Source: Kineosporia aurantiaca JCM 3230 (GTDB taxonomy: Bacteria; Actinomycetota; Actinomycetes; Actinomycetales; Kineosporiaceae). From it: a stretch of 64,000 bases of DNA. The translations under genes and the position numbers were made by a program. Of this stretch, positions 31,215 to 38,942 are shown piece after piece. Every line of letters starts with the position of its first letter. Within the stretch, counting starts at the first letter, position 1. The notes under the pieces were generated by a model that had not been told where the DNA came from, did no database searches, and worked only from the letters and a program-made list of their open reading frames with translations. The stretch is from NCBI GenBank assembly GCA_000719025.1, contig JODP01000009.1, positions 1-64,000 on the forward strand. The letters are read 5' to 3'.

Positions 31215-31788
31215 AGCCCTTGGTCCGGCGCACGGCGGCGGCGATCTCCTCGTAGAGCGGCTCGTCCAGGGCCGCGCCCTCGCGGCGCACGGAGGCGGGG
31301 TCGAGCTGGAGGATGCGGTCCAGGCGGACCTCGCTGGGACGGTTCTGGCGGTCCCAGGCGCCGGTGCCGATGTCCAGCCAGACGCGCCCGTGGCGGGCCT
31401 CCTGGGCGGCGTCGCGGTCGTGGTCCTTGCTGGTCAGCATCAGGCCGAGGAGCTTGCCGCGGTTACGGGCGATGACCAGGACCGGGCGGTCCTTGCCCTG
31501 GGTGTGGTCCTCCTCGAAGGGCACCCAGGCCCAGACGACCTCACCCGGGTCCGGGTTGCCGTCGGCCTCGGGGGCGTAGGCGAGCTTGGCCGTGCCGGTG
31601 AAATCGCCCGCGTAGGAGGAACTTGCCGACTCCGCGGGAGGATGCGGCTTGGGGGCCGTACTGGGCCCGCGGTTCTGACCCCGGGTGCGGGTGGTGACCC
31701 GAGGGCCACCCTGCCCACCCGTACGCGTCTGCCCGGACTTGTCCAACCCGAGCAGACGCGCCAGCGTTGCCCACATTCCTGATGCCAT
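31210..31788 (-). CDS. PemK/MazF-like protein without visible antitoxin
   Basis: A 192-residue protein. About 60 N-terminal residues are a basic, Pro/Gly/Thr-rich linker; the rest fits the PemK/MazF SH3-like barrel: GEVVWAWVPFEE (near 82), GKDRPVLVIAR (near 98) and LGLMLTSKDHD (near 113). MazF toxins are mRNA endonucleases, but this long-tailed form is common and solitary in actinobacteria and may not be a toxin (family knowledge). No small antitoxin ORF is found on either side. TAGGGT six bases before the ATG at 31788 suggests a leaderless mRNA. An 11-base direct repeat (ACCCTACGAGA, twice, about 31795-31816) covers the promoter. Confidence 0.8.
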   Translation of the reverse strand: MASGMWATLARLLGLDKSGQTRTGGQGGPRVTTRTRGQNRGPSTAPKPHPPAESASSSYAGDFTGTAKLAYAPEADGNPDPGEVVWAWVPFEEDHTQGKDRPVLVIARNRGKLLGLMLTSKDHDRDAAQEARHGRVWLDIGTGAWDRQNRPSEVRLDRILQLDPASVRREGAALDEPLYEEIAAAVRRTKGW

Positions 31789-31830
31789 GCCGGAACCCTA
31801 CGAGAACCCTACGAGACGGCGACGGGCGCC

Positions 31831-32871
31831 TCACACGTCCCGGCGGATGCGCCAGAAGGCGAAGCCGGTGAGCAGGGCCGCGCCGGCCATCAACAGACCG
31901 GTCTCGCGCGCTTGCAACGTCCAAAAGGCGCTGTTGGGGTGGTAGACGACGTGCTGCCGGTAGCCCTCGGCGGCCAGCCGGGAGAAGCAGGCGGACATGA
32001 TGGATTCCTGGCCCGCCGGCTGCTGCCCACCTGGTTTGGGCATGCACTCGTCAACCCAGGCCGGCAGCGCGTCGGGTACCGAACCGCTCTTGTCCACGGT
32101 CACGTCCTTCAGCAGCCAGTCACCGGCCCCGGCCCCGGAGACGTGGAACGTGGTCACGGTGAAGTCGCTGCGAGGGTCGCCCTTTCCCTGTAGTCCGTTC
32201 ACGTTGTCGGCCGTGATCGCAATCGTGCTGTCGACCGGAGCGGCCAGATGGGCGCGCACGAACATCGGTACGCAGACCTGAACGACCACCAGCAAGGCAA
32301 GGGTGAGGCCGAGGGCGATCAGCGTGCGGCGTAGGACCAGGCCGAGGACGACCCCCAGGGCCAGGGCGAAGAGGGCATACCCGATCGGGACGAGGCCGCG
32401 CACGCTGAACAGGAACGGGCTCATCCGGGAGAACGAGAAGACCTGGACGGCGCCCTCCTTCGGGACGGCCCGGTCGATCGGGGCCGCCCACCAGGAGATC
32501 GCCAGGGTGAGCAGGCCGCTGACCACGACCACGGCGGCGGCCGCGACCCCGAGCCGGAAGGCCAGCCAGCGGGTCCGGCTGATGCCCTGGGTCCAGGCCA
32601 GCCGGTGGGTGCCGGCCTCCACCTCCCGGGCCACCAGGGGAGCTCCCCAGAAGGCACCGATCAGGGCCGGGAGGGCGTAGGTGAGCAGGATCGAGGCCAC
32701 GTAGAGGAAGCCGTTGACCTTCTCCTGCGCCGCCCGGGAGAGGAAGTCCGGGCCGTTGGCGAGGTCGGCCAGGTGCGGGCCGGTGACGGCCAGGGCGAGG
32801 GCGGCCACGGTGAGCGCGGTCAGGCCGATCGTCAGTTGCAGGCGGGTCTGCCGGAAGCTGAGCCAGATCAT
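31831..32871 (-). CDS. ABC-2 type transporter permease
   Basis: A 346-residue membrane protein with six hydrophobic segments: one near 15-35, four between about 57 and 205, and one near 318-338. A long extracytoplasmic loop (about 210-310) with two Cys precedes the last helix. The segment APLVAREVEAGTHRLAWTQGISRTRW (residues about 77-102) is the typical coupling region of these permeases. It overlaps the ATPase gene by four bases (ATGA), so both form one transporter. With the YtrA-type GntR upstream, a role in cell-envelope stress or export of a lipid or peptide is likely; the substrate is unknown. Confidence 0.88.
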   Translation of the reverse strand: MIWLSFRQTRLQLTIGLTALTVAALALAVTGPHLADLANGPDFLSRAAQEKVNGFLYVASILLTYALPALIGAFWGAPLVAREVEAGTHRLAWTQGISRTRWLAFRLGVAAAAVVVVSGLLTLAISWWAAPIDRAVPKEGAVQVFSFSRMSPFLFSVRGLVPIGYALFALALGVVLGLVLRRTLIALGLTLALLVVVQVCVPMFVRAHLAAPVDSTIAITADNVNGLQGKGDPRSDFTVTTFHVSGAGAGDWLLKDVTVDKSGSVPDALPAWVDECMPKPGGQQPAGQESIMSACFSRLAAEGYRQHVVYHPNSAFWTLQARETGLLMAGAALLTGFAFWRIRRDV

Positions 32872-33767
32872 CGCTGCACCTCCAGGGCCGGGCGGGGCGG
32901 GACGCTCTCCCGGTCGCCGCTCAGGTAGGCCAGGACCAGGTCCTCCAGAGTGAGCTGGGAGACGGTCCAGGCGGGGTCGAGGATCGGCTGAGCGGTCCGG
33001 ACGATCAGGGTGCTCTGCCGATCGGTGTGGCTCTGGCTGATCAGTTCCTGGTCGCCGGGAAGCCGGGCCGGATCCCGCCGGGGGCCGGTCAGCCGGTGGT
33101 GGGTGGCCAGCAGGTGATCGATGTCGCCGGACACCCGGACCCGCGAGCCGACCAGCACGATCAGGTAGTCGCAGGCCCGTTCCACGTCGGAGACCAGGTG
33201 CGAGGAGAGCACCACCCCGAGCTCCTGCTCGACCACCGACGTCATCAGGTCCTGCAGGAACTCCCGCCGGGCGAGCGGGTCGAGGCTGGCCACCGGCTCG
33301 TCCAGGAGCAGCAGCTCCGGCCGCTTGGCCACCCCGAGGGTGAGCGCGAGCTGAGCCCGCTGACCTCCGGACAGCCGCCCGGCCTTCTGCTTCGGGTCCA
33401 GGCCGAGCTGAGTGATCCGGGCGGTGGCCAGGGCGGAGTCCCAGCGGGGATTCAGCCCGGCCCCCAGCCGCAGGTGGTCGGCCACGCTGAGCCCGGCGTA
33501 GGTCGGCGTGTCCTGGGCGACGAACCCGACCTTGGCCAGCTGCTCCACCCCGGAAGCGGGCCTACCGCCGAGAACCTCGATCGTCCCGGTCGTCGGGGTC
33601 AGCAGCCCGGCCGCCAGGTTCAGCAACGTCGTCTTGCCCGCGCCGTTCGGGCCGACCAGCCCGACCACCCGCCCGGCCGGCACCTCCAGGCTGCATTCGG
33701 ACAGGGCCCACCGGCGCCGGTAGCGCTTGCCCAGACCCTCCGCCCGCAGGGCCGCAAACCCGCTCAT
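32868..33767 (-). CDS. ABC transporter ATP-binding protein
   Basis: A 299-residue ATPase subunit. Walker A GPNGAGKTT (near 40), Q-loop FVAQD (near 84), signature LSGGQRAQ (near 133), Walker B LLLLDEP (near 153) and the switch His in SSHLVSD (near 188) are intact. The last 90 residues are an extra domain typical of exporters of the CcmA/NodI-like group. Start ATG 33767 has GAGGAGGAG a few bases upstream, inside a mini-ORF whose stop overlaps this ATG. It is translated between that mini-ORF and the permease, in the order GntR, mini-ORF, ATPase, permease. Confidence 0.92.
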   Translation of the reverse strand: MSGFAALRAEGLGKRYRRRWALSECSLEVPAGRVVGLVGPNGAGKTTLLNLAAGLLTPTTGTIEVLGGRPASGVEQLAKVGFVAQDTPTYAGLSVADHLRLGAGLNPRWDSALATARITQLGLDPKQKAGRLSGGQRAQLALTLGVAKRPELLLLDEPVASLDPLARREFLQDLMTSVVEQELGVVLSSHLVSDVERACDYLIVLVGSRVRVSGDIDHLLATHHRLTGPRRDPARLPGDQELISQSHTDRQSTLIVRTAQPILDPAWTVSQLTLEDLVLAYLSGDRESVPPRPALEVQR

Positions 33768-33844
33768 GCCTCCTCCTCGCTAACGCTCGTCGTCAGCCCG
33801 AGCGACACGCTCTGCCCTTTGATGAGCTCGCTGCGCTCGCTCAT
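33764..33844 (-). CDS. 26-codon mini-ORF coupling the GntR and ABC ATPase genes
   Basis: The frame begins MSERSELIKGQ and ends SVSEEEA. Its ATG overlaps the GntR stop as ATGA (33844-33841) and its TGA overlaps the ATPase start as ATGA (33767-33764). GGAAGG stands six bases before its ATG, and its last codons (GAGGAGGAGGCA) form the Shine-Dalgarno of the ATPase. The first codons lie in a GAGCGAGCGCAGCGAGCTC repeat of a kind often seen between actinobacterial genes. The peptide itself may be unimportant; the ORF would pass ribosomes from gene to gene. Translation is unproven. Confidence 0.5.
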   Translation of the reverse strand: MSERSELIKGQSVSLGLTTSVSEEEA

Positions 33845-34236
33845 GCCACACCTTCCGCGGAGGAGGCGCGAAAGCTGGCCAGGAACAACGCCTCGATGCT
33901 CTCGTCGTCCAGCCCGGCCTGACGCGCGCGGCCCAGCCAGCCCTCCAGCTCGCGCCGCAACGGACGGATCGCCGCGAGTCCCGGCCCGGCCCCGAGCTTG
34001 CCGGTGACGAAGGTGCCGACGCCCGGCCGCGGTGCGACCAGTCCGTCCCGCTCCAGCTCCCGGTAGGCCTTGAGCACCGTGTTCGGGTTGATCGCGAGCT
34101 CGGCCACCACGTCCTTGACCGTCGGCAGCTGCTCCCCCTCGTCGAGCAGCCCGAGCCGGAGCGCGTGCCTGACCTGCTGAACGATCTGCAGGTAGGGCGA
34201 GACCCCGGACCGGCCGTCCAGATGGAACTCGATCAT
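33841..34236 (-). CDS. GntR-family regulator, YtrA subfamily
   Basis: A 131-residue protein: a winged-helix GntR domain (about 12-75; EGEQLPTVKDVVAELAINPN and TVLKAYRELERDGLV) with only a short helical tail, the hallmark of the YtrA subgroup. These repress their own operon with an adjacent ABC transporter and respond to envelope-active agents (family knowledge). ATG 34236 is chosen because GGGAGAAG lies upstream. A perfect 12-bp palindrome between promoter and start is the likely binding site. First gene of the operon running left through the mini-ORF, ATPase and permease. Confidence 0.9.
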   Translation of the reverse strand: MIEFHLDGRSGVSPYLQIVQQVRHALRLGLLDEGEQLPTVKDVVAELAINPNTVLKAYRELERDGLVAPRPGVGTFVTGKLGAGPGLAAIRPLRRELEGWLGRARQAGLDDESIEALFLASFRASSAEGVA

Positions 34237-34252
34237 CGCTTCTCCCATTCAT

Positions 34253-34264
34253 CTAGTTAACTAG
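34253..34264. promoter_or_regulatory. Palindromic operator, candidate site of the YtrA-type regulator
   Basis: CTAGTTAACTAG is a perfect 12-bp palindrome in an AT-rich island (ATCTA.. at 34251, ..TAGAT at 34274). It lies just downstream of a leftward -10 TATAGT (34271-34266) with a GTGACC -35 about 18 bp before. Confidence 0.65.
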
Positions 34265-34397
34265 CACTATAGATAAATGAAGCCACTGCGGTCACCGGTC
34301 AGGTGCGGATTAGTCCGTACCGGTGATCCGAACGGCGCCGGAGAGGTGAGTACGGCATCGTGGGAGTCCGGGGGAATGGCTTTGGGGGGAGACGCAC

Positions 34398-34970
34398 GTG
34401 GGAACGCAGTTGTCGTGGCCGGTTGCGACCTACCTCAAGACTCCGCGCCTGGACCTGGAACCGGTGCGGGTGGAGCACGCGGAGGAGGCCTACCCCTGGA
34501 TGGCCGACGAGCGCATCCACGCTTTCACCGGGGGTCAGCCGGATTCGCTGGACGAGCTACGGGCGCGCTTCCGTCGGCAGGCCGAGGGACATTCGCCGGA
34601 CGGCACCCAGGGTTGGCTGAACTGGATGATCCGGCACCGCACGGGCCGGCTGATCGGAACCGTGCAGGCGACGGTGACCCGCGGCAACCTGAACGGTCAG
34701 GATCTGCTGCAGGCCCAGTTGGCCTGGGTGCTGGCCTTCGAGGCGCAGGGCCACGGGTTCGCCCGGGAGGCCGCCAGCGACATGGTGATCTGGCTGATGG
34801 GTAACGGGGTTCAGCGCTTCACCGCCACGATCCACCCGCGGCACAAGGCGTCCAAAGGGGTGGCCCGGGCGGTGGGTCTGCACCCGTCGATCGTGGTGAT
34901 CGACGGGGAGATCGAATGGTCGAACGATGCGATCTGGCCGACGGTCGAGAGCGGCCTGATCGGAACGTGA
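34398..34970 (+). CDS. GNAT-family acetyltransferase
   Basis: A 190-residue protein of the RimJ/RimL-like GNAT type: it opens with LKTPRLDLEPVRVEHAEEAY (near 12-31), the classic substrate-side helix, has strand beta4 QLAWVLAFEAQGHGFAREAA containing the acetyl-CoA loop (QGHGFA, near 116) and a C-terminal GVQRFTATIHPRHKAS. Reaction: acetyl transfer from acetyl-CoA to an amine, possibly a protein N-terminus or small molecule. GTG 34398 is supported by GGGGGGA (34384-34390) seven bases upstream. Divergent from the GntR-ABC operon, with about 160 bases between. Confidence 0.85.
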   Translation: MGTQLSWPVATYLKTPRLDLEPVRVEHAEEAYPWMADERIHAFTGGQPDSLDELRARFRRQAEGHSPDGTQGWLNWMIRHRTGRLIGTVQATVTRGNLNGQDLLQAQLAWVLAFEAQGHGFAREAASDMVIWLMGNGVQRFTATIHPRHKASKGVARAVGLHPSIVVIDGEIEWSNDAIWPTVESGLIGT

Positions 34971-35030
34971 CCCGGGCCACAACCTCCCGGGTGGGGAACT
35001 CTCGGTACCCCAACCACAGTCGAACCCTGC

Positions 35031-35717
35031 GTGACCACCCTCGCTCTGTCACCCGCGTCCACCATTGACGAACCGGCGTCCTCCGACGTCGGCGGCCTTA
35101 CCGGCTGGGTTCTCAGCCTGACCGCCGAACTCGGCGCGCTCGGGGTAGGAGCCTTGAGCTTCCTCGAAGTGGTCTTCCCACCAATCCCGAGTGAGATCGT
35201 CCTACCCCTGGCGGGTTACCAGGTGCAGGTCGGCGTGCTGAGCCTGACGGCGGTCTTCCTGCTCGCGACCCTGGGCTCGTTCGCCGGTTCGCTGGTGCTC
35301 TATTGGCTGGGTTCGGTGGTCGGCCTGGAACGCGCGGCCCGGATCGCCGCGAAGGTCCCGCTGATGGATGCCGACGACGTGCCCGCGGCGGCCGCCTGGT
35401 TCAGCCGGTACGACTCCGCGGCCGTCTTCACCGGCCGGTTCGTGCCCGGGGTGCGCAGTCTGATCTCGCTGCCCGCGGGGGCCGCCGGAATGTCGTTGTG
35501 GAAGTTCAGCGGATGGACGCTGCTGGGCACCGGGATCTGGAACGGCGCCCTGCTCGGGGCCGGCATGGCCCTGGGGACGCAGTACGAAAAGGTCGAGTCG
35601 TATGCGGGATACCTGGACTACGTGCTGTACTCCGCGATTCTCGCCCTGCTGGCGGTCGGGATCGGCCGCCGTGTCGTGCAGTACCGAAGGACGACTTCCC
35701 GTCATGGAGCAGAGTGA
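35031..35717 (+). CDS. DedA-family (SNARE-associated) membrane protein
   Basis: A 228-residue inner-membrane protein. The DedA signature is clear: LSFLEVVFPPIPSEIVLPLAG (Glu and PPIPSE, near 41-61), the amphipathic re-entrant segment, FTGRFVPGVRSLISLPAGAAGM (residues about 130-151) and GTGIWNGALLGAGMALG near the C-terminal helix. DedA proteins are proposed lipid (undecaprenyl phosphate or phospholipid) translocases coupled to proton motive force. GTG 35031 has no good Shine-Dalgarno sequence. It precedes a polysaccharide-flippase gene on the same strand by about 200 bases. Confidence 0.9.
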   Translation: MTTLALSPASTIDEPASSDVGGLTGWVLSLTAELGALGVGALSFLEVVFPPIPSEIVLPLAGYQVQVGVLSLTAVFLLATLGSFAGSLVLYWLGSVVGLERAARIAAKVPLMDADDVPAAAAWFSRYDSAAVFTGRFVPGVRSLISLPAGAAGMSLWKFSGWTLLGTGIWNGALLGAGMALGTQYEKVESYAGYLDYVLYSAILALLAVGIGRRVVQYRRTTSRHGAE

Positions 35718-35915
35718 GGCGTCTGCCGGACGGGTGACACAGCCCTGTCATACCTTGGGTTCGGCTCGCTCTCGGGGAGGAGCACCTAGTCTTCCCAAAC
35801 GTAAGAGTTGTCAGTAGCGGCATGGAGTAATCGGTTGACGCAGGTCTTGGGTGTCGGAGCGGTGGGGACGCCCGGAGCGGCGGATCCGGGACGACCGGAC
35901 GGCCTGGAGCCGGCG

Positions 35916-37145
35916 ATGCGGTCGCGGACCCGGTGGCGGGTGGCCGACCAGATCCTCTCCAGTCTCACCGTGATCGGGCTGTCGTTCGTGGTCGCCCGCA
36001 ACGCCGGGACCGTCCCGTTCGGGGTCTTCGGCCTGGCCCTGCTGGCCGCCGGCTTCGCCCTGGGCCTGGCCCGGGCGATGATCAGCGACGTCTTCGTGAT
36101 CCAGTTCAGCGACGTGCTGCCGCGGGTCCGGCACCAGGCGGCGAAGGAGGCGACCGGCGCGGCGGTGGTGCTCGGCCTCGGCGCGGGCGCGCTCTGCTGC
36201 CTGGCCGCCCTGCTGATGCCCGGCCGGGAACTGGGCCTGGCGGTCTTCGCGATCGGCCTGGCCCTGCCCGCGCTGCTGGTGCAGGACTGCTTCCGGTTCG
36301 TCTTCATCGCCGCCGGCCGCCCGGTGCTGGCCATCACCCTCGGGCTGGCCTGCGCGGTCGTCCAGTTCACGGTGGTCGGGCTGATCGCCTCGGCCGGCCA
36401 CGACTCGATGTTCCCGGTCACCGCCGGCTGGGGGGCGTCCGCGCTGGCCGTCGCCGCACTGGGGTGCCTGATGGCCGGCCTGACCCCGTCGCTGCGCCGG
36501 GCCCCGCTGTGGTTCGTCCTGAACCGGCACCTGACCGTGCGGGCGAGCATCGAGTACGTGCTCGGCCTGGGCGCCCTCTACCTGGCCTACTGCCTGATCG
36601 GGGCGGTGGTCGGGCTGGCCGCGATCGGGTCGCTCTGGGCCGCGCAGATGTTCCTGGTCCCGGCCTACGTGCTGATCACCGCCACGGTCTCGCTGGTCCG
36701 GCCGGGATTCGACGCCCGGGCCGGGCGCGGCGAGAACCTGGTCCGGCCGGCCCTGCTGACCGGCGCCGGGCTGGCCGCCCTGACCGCGCTCTGGGGGCTG
36801 GCCGTGTCGGTGGTGCCGGACGCGGTCGGCATGCACCTCACCGGCCCGACCTGGGAGGGGGCCCGCACGGTGCTGGAACCCGCGGTGATCGGCGTGGTGA
36901 TGCTCGCCCTGGCCGCCGGACCGGGCCTGGCCCTGCGGTCGCTCGGCCAGAAGGACGGGCTGCGACAGGTCGCGCTGATGCAGGCGCTGTTGCTGCTCGG
37001 CCTGGCGATGCTGGGGGCGGATCTGCACGGCGTCCGCGGGGCGGCGATCGGTCTGGTGGCCGCGCATCTGATCGGCGCGGTGACGATGTGGGTGCTGTTC
37101 CTTACGCCCGGCCACCGCCGCGAAGGTGCCCCGCTTCGGCGGTGA
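35916..37145 (+). CDS. MOP-superfamily polysaccharide flippase-like membrane protein
   Basis: A 409-residue (from ATG 35916) multi-pass protein with about 12 hydrophobic helices, resembling oligosaccharide flippases (Wzx/MurJ-related, MOP superfamily). The N-terminal helix starts with WRVADQILSSLTVIG. Such proteins move lipid-linked saccharides across the membrane. No sugar-transferase genes are adjacent, so the cargo is unknown. The ATG has GGAG six bases upstream; a TTG at 35835 with GGAG seven bases upstream would add 27 residues of flexible tail and cannot be excluded. Confidence 0.78.
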   Translation: MRSRTRWRVADQILSSLTVIGLSFVVARNAGTVPFGVFGLALLAAGFALGLARAMISDVFVIQFSDVLPRVRHQAAKEATGAAVVLGLGAGALCCLAALLMPGRELGLAVFAIGLALPALLVQDCFRFVFIAAGRPVLAITLGLACAVVQFTVVGLIASAGHDSMFPVTAGWGASALAVAALGCLMAGLTPSLRRAPLWFVLNRHLTVRASIEYVLGLGALYLAYCLIGAVVGLAAIGSLWAAQMFLVPAYVLITATVSLVRPGFDARAGRGENLVRPALLTGAGLAALTALWGLAVSVVPDAVGMHLTGPTWEGARTVLEPAVIGVVMLALAAGPGLALRSLGQKDGLRQVALMQALLLLGLAMLGADLHGVRGAAIGLVAAHLIGAVTMWVLFLTPGHRREGAPLRR

Positions 37146-37303
37146 TCAGCGCAGTTCCCCGATTGTGGGCGCGATCCTGCACAATTTCGCCCGGGTCCCT
37201 TCCGGCCCGATGTGTTCCCGGCCACTCCCGTCCGGAACCTGATTCGGATCCGGAAACCCTGCCGTAGCGTTAGGGTCGCGTCGACGTGATGAAAGAGAGG
37301 GCC

Positions 37304-38833
37304 ATGAGCGCCGTTCTGACCGATCCGCCGGTCCCCGGATCGGATCTCGCAGCGGGTGGGGGCGGCCGGTTCACCCCGCCGGTCTGGCTGCGTTCGGCGA
37401 CCGTGTTCCGCCTGGAGGTGCTGGCCGGTCTGGTCACCGCCTTCGCGCTGATCCCCGAGGTGATCTCGTTCTCGATCGTGGCCGGCCTGGACCCGCGGGT
37501 CGGCCTGTTCACCTCGTTCGTGATGTCGGTGGTGATCGCCTTCACCGGTGGCCGTCCGGCGATGGTGACCGCCGCGGCCGGCTCGGTGGCGCTGGTGATC
37601 GCCCCGCTGGCCAAGGAGCACGGCCTGCAGTACGTGATCGCGGCGGTGCTGCTCGGGGGCGCGATCCAGTTCGGGCTGGCGATCCTCGGAGTGGCCAAGC
37701 TGATGCGGTTCATCCCGCGCAGCGTGATGATCGGCTTCGTCAACGCACTGGCCATCCTGATCTTCAGCGCCCAGCTCAAGCATCTGGTGCACGTGCCGTT
37801 CGCGGTCTACCCGCTGCTCGTGCTCTCCATCGTGATCATCGTGTTCCTGCCCCGGTTCGTCACCGCGATCCCGCCCCAGCTGGTCTCGATCGCCGTGGTC
37901 ACCGCCATCGCGATCGGCTTCGGCGTGCACGTGCCCACGGTCGGCGACGAGGGCGCCCTGCCGGACGGCCTGCCGGTGCCGGGGCTGCCGGACATCCCCT
38001 GGACCACGCACACCCTGACCACGATCCTGCCCTACGCGATCGCCCTGGCCCTGGTCGGCCTGCTGGAGACGCTGCTCACCGCCAAGCTGGTCGACGAGAT
38101 CACCGACACCGGCTCGGACAAGACCCGGGAGTCCTGGGGGCTGGGCGTGGCCAACGTGGCGGCCGGGTTCTTCGGCGGCATGGGCGGCTGCGCGATGATC
38201 GGCCAGACCATGATCAACGTGAAGAGCGGCGGCCGGCACCGGCTGAGCACCTTCATGGCCGGGGCCTGGATGCTGGTCCTGGTCCTGGTGCTCGGCCCGC
38301 TGGTGGGCAAGATGCCGATGGTGGCCCTGGTCGCGGTGATGGTCGTGGTCGCCGCCACCACCTTCGACTGGCACAGCGTCAGCCCGGCCACGCTGAAACG
38401 GATGCCGCGCAGCGAGACCGCGGTCATGGTGATCACCGTCGCGGTCACGGTGGCCACGAACGACCTGGCCTACGGCGTCATCGTCGGCGTGCTGGCGGCC
38501 ATGGTGCTGTTCGCCCGGCGGGTGGCTCACCTGGTCAGCGTCACCGCGCAGGTCGCGGCGGACGGGTCGGTCAAGACCTACCAGGTGCACGGTCAGCTGT
38601 TCTTCGCCTCGAGCAACGACATCGTGCACCAGTTCGACTACGCGCACGATCCCGAGCAGGTGATCATCGACCTGACCACGGCCCACATCTGGGACGCGTC
38701 GTCGGTGGCGGCGATGGACTCGATCACCACCAAGTACGCGGCCCGCGGCAAGACAGCCACCATCGTCGGGATGAACCCGACGAGCGAAGCGATGCACCTG
38801 AGGCTGGCCGGCAAACTCGGTTCCGCGGGCTAG
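37304..38833 (+). CDS. SulP-family anion transporter with STAS domain
   Basis: A 509-residue protein. The membrane part (about 20-395) has 12-14 helices with the SulP N-terminal pattern LVTAFALIPEVISFSIVAGLDPRVGLF (residues about 44-70) and the conserved GGMGGCAMIGQTMINVKSGG (near 290-309). A C-terminal STAS domain follows (about 415-505; FFASSNDIVHQF, DLTTAHIWDASSVAAMDSI). SulP members carry sulfate, bicarbonate or related anions, usually with Na+ or H+. The ion cannot be assigned here. ATG 37304 follows GAGAGG; alternatives are ATG 37289 and GTG 37286. Promoter-like TAGCGT/TAGGGT boxes lie about 30-40 bases upstream. Confidence 0.9.
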   Translation: MSAVLTDPPVPGSDLAAGGGGRFTPPVWLRSATVFRLEVLAGLVTAFALIPEVISFSIVAGLDPRVGLFTSFVMSVVIAFTGGRPAMVTAAAGSVALVIAPLAKEHGLQYVIAAVLLGGAIQFGLAILGVAKLMRFIPRSVMIGFVNALAILIFSAQLKHLVHVPFAVYPLLVLSIVIIVFLPRFVTAIPPQLVSIAVVTAIAIGFGVHVPTVGDEGALPDGLPVPGLPDIPWTTHTLTTILPYAIALALVGLLETLLTAKLVDEITDTGSDKTRESWGLGVANVAAGFFGGMGGCAMIGQTMINVKSGGRHRLSTFMAGAWMLVLVLVLGPLVGKMPMVALVAVMVVVAATTFDWHSVSPATLKRMPRSETAVMVITVAVTVATNDLAYGVIVGVLAAMVLFARRVAHLVSVTAQVAADGSVKTYQVHGQLFFASSNDIVHQFDYAHDPEQVIIDLTTAHIWDASSVAAMDSITTKYAARGKTATIVGMNPTSEAMHLRLAGKLGSAG

Positions 38834-38872
38834 AGGGGTTGTCCGGCCCGGCGCGAGCGGCCACCGTGGTGT

Positions 38873-38911
38873 TCAGCTGAAGACCCGCAGTCCAGCTGAA
38901 GACCCCGCAGT
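38873..38911 (+). repeat. Two tandem 19-20-base repeats upstream of the SDR gene
   Basis: TCAGCTGAAGACCCGCAGT (38873-38891) is followed directly by CCAGCTGAAGACCCCGCAGT (38892-38911) and a partial third TCAGCGG. They lie about 20 bases before the Shine-Dalgarno GCAGGAGG, so they may be regulatory. Confidence 0.75.
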
Positions 38912-38942
38912 TCAGCGGCGGAAGATCGCAGGAGGCCGACCA

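Noticed and set aside
31210..31788. Toxin-antitoxin pair
   Set aside because: No small antitoxin frame was found next to the PemK-like gene; the neighbours are an exporter and an ABC permease.
20000..34000. Antibiotic biosynthetic gene cluster around the two exporters
   Set aside because: No polyketide synthase, peptide synthetase or terpene genes; the exporters are ordinary TetR-controlled efflux units.
36665..38797. 710-residue open frame on the minus strand
   Set aside because: Antisense to the SulP transporter gene and part of the flippase gene; His/Asp-rich shadow.
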